From the NCBI RefSeq assembly GCF_000004075.3, contig NC_026660.2, positions 24,989,498 through 25,053,497 of the forward strand: a DNA stretch of 64,000 bases, written 5' to 3'. Position numbers and translations under genes: made by a program. Below, piece after piece: positions 1 to 10,778 of this stretch. This DNA is from Cucumis sativus. Lineage: Eukaryota; Streptophyta; Magnoliopsida; Cucurbitales; Cucurbitaceae. The notes below the pieces were generated by a model. It searched no databases. It saw nothing but the letters and a program-made list of their open reading frames with translations, and had not been told where the DNA came from. The stretch's first letter is position 1. Every line of letters begins with the position of its first letter.

Positions 1-857
1 AAATATTTTTTCTCTTATTAATTTAAAAACGCTTCAAAAATACCAAACTTACCTCAACTTGTACTGTGGACAAATTTATATTCAAAAAATTATTTGGACA
101 ATTTTCTTTATCAAAATTTTGGATTTTTTTGTCAAATTTATTATTTTTTACTATTCATTCAATTAATTAAGAAAAAGTTATGGAACCTTCGTCTCTTCCA
201 ATCACCTTTTTTTCTGTTAGGAAATGTCTATAATGTCTTTAACATTCGAATTTTTTTCATTAATTTATACAAAATAAGTCTAATAAATACCATAACGAAC
301 ATAATCGAATTTAATTGTCTAATAATGTATACTCTTTCAAATTGATAATCACCATAGATTGAACTCATTTCATGATTTTTCATCTTGTTTTAACCATCCA
401 AATACTTGTGTGCTGCACAATGTTCAGATAATCAAAAGCTTATCTTTAAATATAGAATTGGCATTTTCCCCAAAATTTGAAATTTTGTACACACTAAGAC
501 GTAAGTACTAAAATTATTACATTGGTGGGAGATGGACATATAAGAATAAAAATGAAGACCAAAGAGATGGATCAATCGAGATTCAAGAAGGCATCTCCAG
601 GCCAAGTACACAAAAGCTCACCCCAGCCCCAGGCATTCCGTCTTCCATATCCACACTTTAAAACTCATGGAAGTTCACAGTAAGATGAAAAGTGTGGAAT
701 TAAAAAATGAACCACATGATGCATTAATCCCTTCTTATAAGCCCATTCTGTCGTCATGGGACACGGTAACTCTTGTTGCAGACAAGGCACTGCAAGGCCA
801 GATATCTCATCATAAAAGCTTCCCACTTATAATACTCTTGTTTTTGTAGAAAGTCAG
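1..857. other. 3' flank of MTERF5-like gene; no gene seen
   Basis: This AT-rich sequence lies downstream of the minus-strand MTERF5-like stop codon. The part nearest 858 (roughly 530-857) is less AT-rich and may contain the 3' UTR and polyadenylation region of that gene. The short open frames here have no recognisable domain and look random in composition. I see no RNA gene or repeat. Confidence 0.5.
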
Positions 858-2714
858 TCAATTCTTGAGAAGCAACTTGTTCACTTTCTTTATCACTGCC
901 TTGTTGAAATTGCTTTCTGATAATGTTAACAACTGGTTCAGTAACAACATCACCTGGCTATTTTTCATAATTGCATACCTTGGTTTAATTCTCCCCTCCA
1001 AGCTGTAACCAAAATATTGGGGGAATTTGATTAGCTCTGCTTTTGAGTATCCCATGGTTAGAAAGAAATCCCATTTAGGCACTAAATTATCAGCTAAGCT
1101 GAAAGAATACAAGGCTGCATATCTTGAGGTCATGGTTCCAACATCCTCCATGCTATAACCTCTCTCCAAGAAAAATTGTGTCACTGGTTTCAAATTAGCC
1201 TCAATACTGAGACCGAATGTCTGTGGGCAACGATACAGAAGGACAGCAACATCGACTCCCAGAGTGTGAAAATATTCGGCCGTGGGCCTTAATTTTTCCT
1301 CAACACTATAACTTGTGATATTTGGACAACGGGTCAATACTTTACCAACCCTCTCCTCTGAGAGTCCCAATTCATAGAGGAAACTAATAGTTGTCTCGAC
1401 CTTCTGTTTGCTGTAGGTGAGAATTGCTGGAAAACGGTAAATCACTTTCGCCCATTTTTTCTTGTCCACACCCAAATTTTCTAAGAATTTCATCGTTGGT
1501 TTTAAATTTTCACTCAGACTAATTCCACATAACTGAGGCCTCTTGTAGAGGATAATAGGGATATCAGATTTTGGCACCCCAAGATCAAGAAAAAACTCGA
1601 TCACAGGCTTTATTTTTCCCTCCAAGCTGTAGTAAGCAAAAGATGGGAATCTGCGAGTAATTTCTTTAATCTGATCAAGATTTAAGCCATGCTCAATCAG
1701 GTAAAGAATCTCTGGTCGGAGATCTCCAGTAGGACCTAGTTCACTCACTCGAGAGATGGCTTTTAGCTTCTTCGTGTCAATTGTTGAATTTGAGACAGGA
1801 ACTGGTGTAGCAGTCTTTTCCTTAATAGAAGGGCTAGGAAAGTTTTCCACAGCATGCACAAGATGAGTCCCATGCTCTTCAAAAAGGGACTCAAGATAAG
1901 GATTCAAAGCATCTCTAATTTCAAGTGTCGTCAACTCTCGTCCTGCATAGTCATGTGAACTAGGTTATAATTTCTGGCAATGCCAGTCTACATCCAACTA
2001 AATCAAATTCAATGTGATCGGTGATACAAGTACATTGAAGTCGAACCTACTAGATACCGAGATTTGTGAATCAAATGAAGCCTTAAGAGAAGATGATCGA
2101 TGAAGCTATCGGACTTGTTTATTGTTCTTGCAGCAATTGCATTGCTTAGACCTTGCTTCTTTAAAAACAAGGTTAAAACTGCCTTGGCCTCTTCTTTTTC
2201 TGCTGTTAGAAGGGCTGGAGACACTACCTTTAAGTTGGCTGATCCATCTATCTCAGAATCTGCATAGTAGATCATCAAAACACAGTACTTAGCATGGTCA
2301 AAAGACGACCACACGAATTCATCAAGAGATTAAACAGCCACAAGAAGTTAATGACAACTCAACGAAACCTCAAACTGAAGCACTAACCAGATCTTGATCG
2401 GCAAGAAAAGAGTTTCCTTTGGAACGAAACCTGAACCCTATATAAAACAAAACTTCTGGATGACACATTCTCAGCATGGAGAGAATTGACAGAAAAAGAA
2501 TCAAAGAAAGGGAAGCTTGTGCACACATTATAACTCAACACTATTCACTGAATATATCTCGCAACAAACCATCGGGAGAAAAAAACATGCAAATCTGTTA
2601 AATAAGAGAAGATATATTCATTCAAGCTAAAAAATAACGAGTCCAACGGTACCTTTGAGTAGTGATGTGACTACCATTTGGCAAAAAGGAGATAGGGACG
2701 GGGGCAGCTCTCAT
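858..2714 (-). CDS. MTERF5: mTERF-family organellar transcription factor, MTERF5-like
   Basis: Coding exons are complement(join(858..1942, 2047..2259, 2388..2515, 2653..2714)); phases join cleanly and give 495 residues, close to the remembered ~493 of Arabidopsis MTERF5/MDA1. The start is the first ATG after a 5'UTR intron. The Ser/Arg-rich, acid-poor N-terminus (about residues 1-65) looks like a chloroplast transit peptide. Then come a conserved stretch (SPALLTAEKEEAKAVL, TINKSD) and a run of roughly eight mTERF helical repeats with the repeating pattern 'L..LG......I..R.P.....S....LKP...F' to the C-terminus. mTERF repeats form a superhelix that binds nucleic acid, and MTERF5 is reported to pause plastid RNA polymerase at psbEFLJ; that role here is by homology. 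The 2515 acceptor (gtgtgcacaag) has a poor pyrimidine tract and is the least certain junction. Calling it MTERF5 rather than another plastid mTERF rests on memory of the conserved N-terminal block. Confidence 0.85.
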
Positions 2715-3322
2715 CTCTAAGAATTGGCGCAATAATTCGATCAAGCGTAAAGCACGGCCACTTGTGCAATCAGCCGCAGAGCTAGTTAAGAACCAAAAAG
2801 AAAGAAACTCCATTTACAAAATCCCCCAGGAAAGTGAACCCCTTCCATTACAACAAAAGCAATAATCATAGAATGTGAATAAATGCTGGGAACTACCTCG
2901 GCCAAATTTGACCCCACAGTTTCATTACTAGCAACAAAAACATGAGCTTTACATCTTTATATACGAATCACTAAGCTTGCCTTGGTTTTGGGTGTTTCAA
3001 AATTTCAGACTTGTTTACTAATTCTTTGTGCAAGTGTCAAGTGTCTTCTAATAAAAAATTGCAGAAGAGAAGGGATGGAAGCCACTTACCAAGATTGAAG
3101 CTCTGCGAAAATGGTAACGAGAAAATGGGTGGGAGGATCGAAATAGAAGCTGAGAGACTGAAGAAGAATGGTTGAGAAGGAGAAGAAGGAGAAGAAGGAG
3201 AAGGAGAAGAGCGGTGAATGAAAAGAGAGATTAAGATTGAAGGGCAGAGAAGGGAGAAAGAGAGAGTGAAAGAAACGAAGGTAAACCAAAGTAAGAGAGT
3301 CGAGAGTGACAACACACGTCAT
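2715..3322 (-). promoter_or_regulatory. 5'UTR exons, leader intron and TATA region of MTERF5-like gene
   Basis: On the minus strand a TATA-like motif (tatataat, near 3341-3350) precedes a pyrimidine-rich leader of about 220 nt without ATG. The leader ends in a strong donor, CTTG|gtaagt, at 3090/3089. The next exon begins after ttaactag at 2782-2784 and carries the first ATG at 2714. A 5'UTR intron of about 307 nt is therefore likely. The transcription start (around 3310) is inferred from the TATA position only. Confidence 0.5.
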
Positions 3323-3904
3323 GTGGGCTACATTTAGATAATTATATATACACACATATATCCTTAAAAGAAAAATCTATTTCCCCTCTGTCCAATAAAA
3401 AAAAACAAAATTCATTATAAATATTTTTGTCAAATTTTCTATAAAAATTTAAGATTTACAGAAAAACTAATAAGTAATCATGAAGATACTAGAATAAGGT
3501 CAACAATAAATTATTGATGGTAAGTAATGAACAAATTTGATCTTCATTCAATTTATATCGATCTCAACATCGTTGTTCACAGTAGAAACTAAATCATTTG
3601 TTAGTGTAGAGAAAAAAGACTTGTATTCTTTGCTCTAGTGTGAAAAAATGAAAAAACAATTGTAGTTGCTTCATAATGAAAATTGGGGCAATTGGGAGCC
3701 GCCAATGAAGAGTTATTCCATTACTCAAACTTGAAAACTTCTCATTTGTACAATCTCTACATCTTTGGTTTGATTACCTCATCAACATCATCACCAATTT
3801 GTTCTAAACAATACCATATTAAAACAAAGATTGTCCCTTTTGGACTACTTTCTTCCCACTCTTCTCTATATTAAATTTCGAAATGTCATCTTTTCCTTCT
3901 TCCA
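3323..3904. other. Divergent intergenic region between MTERF5-like and LYK4-like genes
   Basis: AT-rich spacer separating two divergently transcribed genes. It holds no open frame with recognisable content. Proximal promoter elements of both genes lie at its two ends; nothing else is recognised inside. Confidence 0.5.
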
Positions 3905-4032
3905 AGTCAACCGAAGAAACAATGACAGCACTGCCACATCCCGCGTTGCTTCGTCTTCCCAGCGCAAGTTCAAGATCCAATACACACTTCTTCTCCTTCC
4001 TCCATCCAATTTTGACCTTTTCCAATATATAA
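3905..4032 (+). promoter_or_regulatory. Proximal promoter of LYK4-like gene: two W-boxes and a TATA box
   Basis: A W-box TTGACT is present on the minus strand (AGTCAA at 3905-3910) and TTGACC on the plus strand at 4012-4017. A TATA-like element (atatataa, about 4024-4031) sits roughly 50 bp before the ATG at 4081. W-boxes bind WRKY factors and are common in immune-gene promoters. The motifs are short and partly expected by chance, so WRKY control is an inference. Confidence 0.4.
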
Positions 4033-4080
4033 GCACTGTTTTTTAACAAACCCCATCTGAAAATTTCCCCCAATTTCATC

Positions 4081-6000
4081 ATGGATTCCTTCCAATTCCA
4101 TTTCTTCACCGCTTCTCTGTTTTGCTTCTTCTCTTTCATTGTTTCTCAGCAACCCTACGCCGGATCCACCACCGCTGACTGTGCCGTCACCCACAGATCA
4201 ACCGGCAATTTGGGTTACTTTTGCAACACCCCCAATCGGAATTGCCACTCCTTCCTCACCTTCCGATCTCGGTCTCCATTTAACTCTGTTTCCTCCATTG
4301 CTACTCTCTTAGGTTCCGACCCCTCTGAGCTATCTCGGGTCAACTCCGTCAACGCCTCCGCCACTTTCCCGCCGGATAAATTGGTGCTTGTTCCAACCAC
4401 ATGCTCCTGTTCGGGTCAGTTTTTTCAATCAAATGTTTCTTTTACAACACGAACCGGTGATTCTTACTTTGTCATTGCAAATGAAACCCTGCAAGGTCTC
4501 TCCACTTGTCAATCTCTTATATCTCAGAATCCCAATGTTAGTGTCACGAGTATAAAGGGTGGGGAAAGAATTCTTGTTCCTCTTAGATGTGCTTGTCCCA
4601 CCAAGAATCAGACTGATATGGGTTTCAATTACCTTTTGAGTTACTTGGTTGTATTCGGTGATACTGTTTTTGATATCGCTCAAATATTTGAATCATTTGG
4701 TGCGGATATGGGGATTATTCTCGATGCCAACGAGCTTCAAGGAAGTTCCTTCGTCAACCCTTTTACAACTCTTTTAATTCCCCTTAAAACTGAGCCGTCG
4801 AGCACTGGAATGAAGGAGCGTAATTCATCCCCACCACCGCCGCCGTCTCTGCCCACTTCTCCCTCTCCGGCCTCTAAAAGAACATGGGTTTATATCCTTG
4901 TCGCCGTTGTCGGAGGAGTTGTTTTAGCAGCTGTAATTGGGGCTGTAGTTTTCTTTGCGTGTGTGAGGAAAAGGAAGAAGAAAACTGAGCATACACCTAT
5001 AGAAATTGATAGCTTTGAATCAACTGAGAAGACATCAGAGAAAAAGTTGGATGGAGATTCTTCTTCTATCACCTTGGATAGTATATCTAGCGTTGTTCAA
5101 TCTGTTAAAGCTTACACGTTTAAAGAGCTGCAGGATGCAACTGATAATTTCAGTTCAACCCATTTGATTAAAGGGTCTGTTTATCATGGCACAATCAATG
5201 GGGACTCTGCCGCTATTAAGAAGATGAATGGAGATGTGTCGAAACAGATCAATTTACTGAACAAGACGAACCATACGAATCTCATTCGCCTTTCCGGGGT
5301 TTGTTTTGAGGAAGGGCATTGGTATCTTGTTTTTGAGTATGCTGCCAAAGGTGTCTTGAGTGACTGGATTGATTCAAATGGTAGCAATAATGACAGATTC
5401 TTAACTTGGACGCAGAGAATACAGATTGCGGTAGATGTTGCAACGGGACTAAATTATCTCCATAGTTTTACAAATCCGCCTCATGTTCACAAGGATTTGA
5501 AGATGGATAACATACTTCTTGATGATGATTTCAGAGGCAAGATCTCAAACTTCAGTCTGGCAAGATCAGCAGGATGGGAAGAAGGCGAGTTTACATTGAC
5601 AATGCACATTGTTGGAACAAGAGGTTACATGGCTCCAGAGTATCTCGAAAATGGTTTGGTGTCTACAAAGCTTGATGTTTATTCATTTGGGATTTTGATA
5701 ATCGAAATGCTTACCGGGAAGGAGGTTTCGGAGTTGCACAGAAAGGAGAATCTGCAGTTGACTGACCTTCTTGAGAAGGTGCTTGATCAAAAAGATGGGA
5801 AGGAGTATTTGAACCACCTGATGGACCCTTCATTAGAAGGCAACTTTCCCACTGAACTTGCTGTTCTTGTGATGAATATCGCCAAGCTATGCATGAACAA
5901 GGATCCGTCTCAACGCCCGTCCATGGATGACATTGTTCAGTCCCTCTGTAGAATTTTGAGCAGTTCTTTGTCTTGGGAATTGCCAAACACTTCTGTGTGA
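4081..6000 (+). CDS. LYK4: LysM receptor-like (pseudo)kinase, LYK4/LYK5-like
   Basis: A single uninterrupted exon encodes 639 residues; LYK4/LYK5-type genes are typically intronless. A signal peptide covers about 1-22. The ectodomain has three LysM modules (about 45-104, 120-167, 185-236) separated by CxC pairs (C108/C110 and C170/C172), a hallmark of plant LysM-RLKs. A proline-rich juxtamembrane stretch (251-262) precedes one transmembrane helix (about 269-294) and a basic stop-transfer KRKKK. The cytoplasmic kinase-like domain begins near YTFKELQDATDNF (345-357). The family perceives chitin oligomers at the plasma membrane together with CERK1. The ATP-site lysine K380 is present, but the glycine loop is degenerate (KGSVYHG), HRD reads HKD (470-472) and DFG reads NFS (490-492), so it is probably catalytically dead, as is known for LYK4/5. 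LYK4 is preferred over LYK5 from overall resemblance only. Confidence 0.9.
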   Translation: MDSFQFHFFTASLFCFFSFIVSQQPYAGSTTADCAVTHRSTGNLGYFCNTPNRNCHSFLTFRSRSPFNSVSSIATLLGSDPSELSRVNSVNASATFPPDKLVLVPTTCSCSGQFFQSNVSFTTRTGDSYFVIANETLQGLSTCQSLISQNPNVSVTSIKGGERILVPLRCACPTKNQTDMGFNYLLSYLVVFGDTVFDIAQIFESFGADMGIILDANELQGSSFVNPFTTLLIPLKTEPSSTGMKERNSSPPPPPSLPTSPSPASKRTWVYILVAVVGGVVLAAVIGAVVFFACVRKRKKKTEHTPIEIDSFESTEKTSEKKLDGDSSSITLDSISSVVQSVKAYTFKELQDATDNFSSTHLIKGSVYHGTINGDSAAIKKMNGDVSKQINLLNKTNHTNLIRLSGVCFEEGHWYLVFEYAAKGVLSDWIDSNGSNNDRFLTWTQRIQIAVDVATGLNYLHSFTNPPHVHKDLKMDNILLDDDFRGKISNFSLARSAGWEEGEFTLTMHIVGTRGYMAPEYLENGLVSTKLDVYSFGILIIEMLTGKEVSELHRKENLQLTDLLEKVLDQKDGKEYLNHLMDPSLEGNFPTELAVLVMNIAKLCMNKDPSQRPSMDDIVQSLCRILSSSLSWELPNTSV

Positions 6001-7284
6001 CACAGCTGAACTCATAACAGATCTGATCAGAAATTCTGTTTTTGTCGAATTAGAGCCATTCATTTTAAGTATAGGATCTTATACTTCCCACATTGTAAAT
6101 CATGTCTGATTCTTCTACTTCATTTTTGTAATCCAAAGCTGTAATATCGTTTATATCTATATACAGCACATCTCTTGCATATATTGAAGCTCTTTCAAGG
6201 AAAAACAAATCACCTCTTCTATTTGTCTATATATATAACAAACCACACAAATTATCGGTTTGCCTCCCCGACTTTCACATTGCTACGTGTTAGTTTTACG
6301 TTACTCTTCATCTAAATACTATCTTCAAGAGAGTAAATGTGGAAACAGAACAGGACTTACATTAGAATAGCTTCCATTGCTGCTGACTGAAGAATCCTTG
6401 TTCTTCGTAGTTCGTAGTGATATCCATGACTGGATCTGCTACTTCTCAAATTGAAACTTGGTCTTGAGATTGAGATAAAGAGCAGAGATAGAGATTTATG
6501 AATAGTTCATCTGAGTTCTTGTTCTTAATTATTTATATTGATGAAGCTTTAGACTTTAAGGACTTTTTGACTTTATCCGCTTGTAGAGATTCCCTTTCCA
6601 CATCTCTTGTAGCTGCAGATACTTCATCTCACAAACTGCCAAGAGGCCAAAACCTTTGACAAATACTTTTTCTTCTTTCTTCCATGACGTATGAAATTTG
6701 AGGGTTCTTCAAACTTATTCCCAGCTTTAACTAATGGTTATACGTATGTAGTTCCTACCTTTTGTTAAAAAATTGATCAATCTCTGAGTTTCGTAATGTG
6801 ATTTTATATAGTTCCTTTCGTCTAACACAAGTAACAAAACTATATCTAAACCATGAAATATGCCTATTGAACAAATATTAGATGATTTCTCATAATATAA
6901 CAGACAGATGATTAGAAAGAAGTGGATTACTAGACAAAATCAAAGCATGAGTTGTATACTTTTCTGAACACCTGTACTAAACTTTTCAAAGTCTCAAGTA
7001 CAGAAGAATCAAACTCAATTTATACATCAAAAAACAACTTTTTTCAAAACACCTGTACTTGTGACTTTGAAAACACAGAAAGTCTAAAGTTTGGAAAAGG
7101 TCAAAATTTGGAAAAACATGGTGCCAATAATTCATTTCCACATTTCATCATCAGAGGGTTATGATTAAAAACTAATCAGATAAGAACATTTAACTGGCAT
7201 GACTATCCATTTTATTACATGTTTTCACTTTTTACCAACGTCGTACAATCAATCCCCGTGTGTTCTTTTCTACAATATCAACTT
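6001..7284. other. Convergent intergenic region between LYK4-like and DA1-related genes
   Basis: About the first 150 bp is probably LYK4-like 3' UTR (several TTGTAAT/TGTAAA-type tracts). The rest is AT-rich. The only notable item is a possible minus-strand leader with a 21-codon ORF near 6362-6427, listed separately. No domain-bearing open frame is present. Confidence 0.4.
6362..6427 (-). other. Possible 21-codon small ORF with leader and donor site
   Basis: On the minus strand, a TATA-like motif (tataaata, near 6530) is followed by a pyrimidine-rich leader. The first ATG is at 6427 and opens a 21-residue frame (MDITTNYEEQGFFSQ...), ending in TAA immediately before a perfect donor, gtaagt, at 6360. 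Leader, ATG and donor together look like the first exon of a short transcript, possibly antisense to the LYK4-like 3' region. I recognise no peptide family and cannot find a convincing second exon, so this could be chance. Confidence 0.2.
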
Positions 7285-10200
7285 TCAAACTGGGAAAGTT
7301 TGAGTGAGTTTGATATGATCAAGAGTTTTCTTCAAACCATACTTGGAAACTGCCTGCTCTCCCACCCTGAACCCATCTCCATAGGCTTGTGAATCATCCA
7401 GTTCGATTTGGCGTATGAAACATTCGCCAAGTTTCTTCTCTATTTCACTCAGTTTCTTGTCCTTGTTTGAACGTGGAGGTCGCAGGGAAGAAGATGAACT
7501 AGCAGCACCCATGGCAGTTTCAGATCCCACATTGATTTTGGATTTCAGCCACATGTGAGCTAGGACTTGGCAGATACCTTCTTCAATTTCTGGTTTTAGA
7601 TTCGGATAACCTTGAAGCCTTAACCAAGCATGCATCATCTCATGTGCTAGAATGGATCCTGTCAACAACCTGTGTAAAAGGAAATATGTGTGAAATCAAT
7701 CGCATGCACTTACTTTCAAAATGGACGAACCATTTGTGAAGATATGTAAAGGTCTTAGTTGTCCTAACAAATAGTTTCGAAATTGTGCCCTATACTTAAC
7801 TTGCGTAGATTAAGTCCTTGGCTACTGAACAAAAAGTGCCAAGCCTTTGAAGACTTAGTTATGAGATATCTGGATGGTTGGAGGATCAGGAGACACGTGA
7901 TACGTACTTCGAAAACGAGATATTAATCATAAAAGTGAATAATTATATAAAAAAATGCTCGATGATCTTTTGTTTGAGAAGATGGTAGGAAGAGACAAAC
8001 ATAATCAGACATTTTACTATTTCAGTCTAGACGTAAACAAAATTATACTATCGCGAAGATACATAAAAGTTTATTGTCCTAGCAAACTATGACAACCCAA
8101 AAACTTAAACTTAACAACTTTCTTATATGTTCTGAACAAATATGGTACCTGGGAAGGCCATATAGGATGAGTATAGCCGTAACTTCACAATTACGAACAA
8201 GTCTGCGTTGCTTTGTGAGTAACTCAAGGATTGAACGACTCCCAATATGTTTCATCTCATGAATCTACTAGCAATAATGATCATGATCAAAGCAATTCAA
8301 TTCAGTCAAATTCAAAAACAATTATTTTAATAAAACGGTCTTATATATTGAGGTTAAATAGAGATAAAGAGATCGAAATTCTAACAATTGGAATGGTTTG
8401 CTCTTCTGACAAGCAGAGCCCACGAGTTTCGGATAAATGGTGATGTCCCTGATCCAAACAAACGAATAAAGGATTGGTGTGACAAAAAGGGTAACATTCC
8501 ATGAAGAACCAAAAGAGAAGCCTCGGTGTCACTTACATTCTTTTCCCCTTCCATGGCATTGTTCAATGCTTCCCTTTCAACCATCCCCAATGGAATTTCT
8601 TGGTTAAGTTTCATGTTTAAACTTGAGAAGAATTCTTGTATCTCATGGAAGAGAGGCTGGCACTCATTGGTGTCCATAATCTTGAAGCTAGAACAGTTTG
8701 GACACAAGCTTCTGCCATCTTTAAGTAGAATGTAGTTGATTCCTTTTGGCTGCATGAAAGAGTAAGCTCACATTTGTGAGTATGGGACAGAGAGAGAAAA
8801 GAAAAGAGAGAGAGAATTTACCTGTAATCTTTCGCAACTAACACAAATGGAAGTTCCATCAGTTGCATGGGAAGGGCAATGTTTTTGTTTCCAAAAAGGA
8901 TGCTCTCGAAATTCAACCACCCCATTACTATGTGGGATCTAACAGAAAAAACACAAGTGAAAAAGAAATGCAGATGATGATGGTAAAGAACATTCTGCTG
9001 TGATATCATCGACTTTGGGCTTACGTCTACATAGTTTTGTTTTTGAATCACTGTGCTTGAGTGACTAGTACTGATGGTTTTTTTTTTCTTTTTTTGAAAG
9101 AAACTGCTTCATTGAGAAGAAAATGAAATAAATACAAGGGCACACAAAAAAAAAATCCACTAGAAAGACCCAAGAAAGAGAGAAAGAGCTCAAACCTAAC
9201 TACAAAAGGGGACTCCAATCCAACCAAATCAAACCAAGGCCATACTTACAAAAGAGCCTATTAACGAACATTCACTAGGAGGTATTAAACCTAGCCTCCT
9301 TCCATACCTCCTCACTCGATCTCTCCACCTCTCTTGAAATTCTGTTATTTCTATCCATGTACCCCAAAAGAACAGATAAAAGTTTAGCATGCTGTAGCAC
9401 TTTGTTTTTCTCACAAAAAGACGAAAAGAGGAGCACTTCTTCAACCACCTCATGGATTTTTTTTCTTACTTGTACATCTAGGCCAACTAAGTTTTAACTG
9501 ATATGGTACTATGCTTGATATTTTGATAAGAGAATCGATATGCAAACATCAAAATCATTGAAGACTTGAAATTACTTACAAAGTTGTTGCATACATAGCA
9601 TTTAGAATGCCTCAAATTCCTTGGACAAGATGTGTGATAAGGTCGATTTTCAAACATGCATAACTGTCACAAATCATCAGACATATAATCATCAAATTTA
9701 AGGATAGATTACTTAGGATTCCACAAATTTAACAAAGCCCAAGATTTCTTCCCTCCTTTAAAGCTACCTCATCATCTTTGATTAGTTGTTTGCAAGTATG
9801 ACATACGAGACATTCTATATGCCAAACAATACCATTATGTTCGAAAACATGTTCGCGTATGCTTATCTCGGTATTGCATCTAGCACAGATTATCCTGCAT
9901 AAAACATGCTGTGTCAAAAAAACCACACGATTAAGTGGTCAAGTTAAACATGCGTGTGCATTTCCGTACTAATTAAGATGAAGCCTAAACAGGCCAACCA
10001 TTGATAAAACGAATTTAGAGAGGACAGAGTTTGCAGAAATTCAAAAGCAAGAGACCTGGTAAAGTTAAATATGACAAGTGGAAAGTTTTACTTGGATGCA
10101 GAGGCCAGAAAAGGTCGAGAGGAAGAAGCATGTGCACTGTTATTTGAAAGAGAACACTCCATGACTAAGCTCAGTTGCATTGCATTGGCGAGCTCCTCAT

Positions 10201-10778
10201 CTTCTTCAATTTGGGATGTGATGACTTTCATCTTTTGTTTCTCTAAAATGATAACATTATTTATCAAGACCTTGAACAAACTTTAATCTACCAAGATAAA
10301 TGCAAAAAAACTTGAATCTTTAACATCATCACTTACCAATGATCAATGCTTCCTGCTTTACAGCTTCCATTTCTGAGAGCGATACTGCCTTAGCATAATC
10401 AACTTCCTCTTGATCATCAAATACGCCACCCTACAGTTTAATTAATACAATATAACAAAACAAACCACCATGTTACTATCAAAAAGTGCCTTCCTTTAGT
10501 TTCATTGATGTAGAACAAAATTTGTGACAAAACTGACTTTTGAAATCAAGACAATTTCAATAAATTAACTCTCGAGAACAACTCGGAAGATGATTTCAAA
10601 AGTAATTTTGCAAGCAATAGATTTCAGAAGAAATGATGAAAAAAAAAGTAAATATATAGAAAGTGTTGCTTAATTTTACATTTAAATGTTGAAACAGGTG
10701 CAGAAGTGAGAAGTTCTCATGTCCACTTCTGCCGTGATTACTTCTTAAGGCACTTTCAATATTGCTTGTCCACTCCAT
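7285..10778 (-). CDS. DAR: DA1-related protein: UIM, LIM and HExxH peptidase
   Basis: Ten coding exons, complement(join(7285..7669, 8149..8264, 8386..8448, 8537..8749, 8822..8938, 9580..9663, 9768..9894, 10092..10242, 10337..10430, 10680..10778)), give 482 residues with all phases consistent. Two ubiquitin-interacting motifs are visible (about 38-53, DDQEEVDYAKAVSLSE, and 77-93, EEDEELANAMQLSLVME). A LIM zinc-binding domain starts at C118-x2-C121 with H140, C143, C146 and C149, followed by a LIM-like region. The C-terminal DA1 peptidase carries SETRGLCLSEEQT, the zinc site HEMMH (364-368) and EEGICQ. DA1 proteins are ubiquitin-activated peptidases that limit the period of cell proliferation and so organ size. 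The N-terminus lacks the MGW start typical of DA1/DAR1, so this is a divergent DAR; I cannot assign a number. The ATT|gttaga junction at 8386/8385 is the least canonical. Confidence 0.85.
9078..9475 (-). mobile_element. Truncated LINE (non-LTR retrotransposon) 3' end in DAR intron
   Basis: On the minus strand this segment reads into a degenerate C-terminal tail of a plant LINE-type ORF. One frame gives NNRISREVERSSEEVWKEAR followed by FNTS and a stop (about 9275-9349). After it come a 3' UTR ending in 'tcaatgaagcagtttctttc' and an A-rich tail, seen as the poly-T run at 9078-9095 on the plus strand. This resembles the 3' ends of LINEs common in dicot genomes, recalled from memory. It is 5'-truncated, lies inside the intron 8939-9579, has the same orientation as the host gene, and shows no clear target-site duplication. 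Confidence 0.55.

Noticed and set aside
3037..3355. Two overlapping Phe/Ser/Leu-rich minus-strand frames
   Set aside because: They are the pyrimidine-rich 5' leader of the MTERF5-like gene read as protein; the leader has no ATG downstream of the likely transcription start.
9229..9453. 74-codon minus-strand frame
   Set aside because: It is a shifted frame through the LINE fragment in the DAR intron, not a gene.
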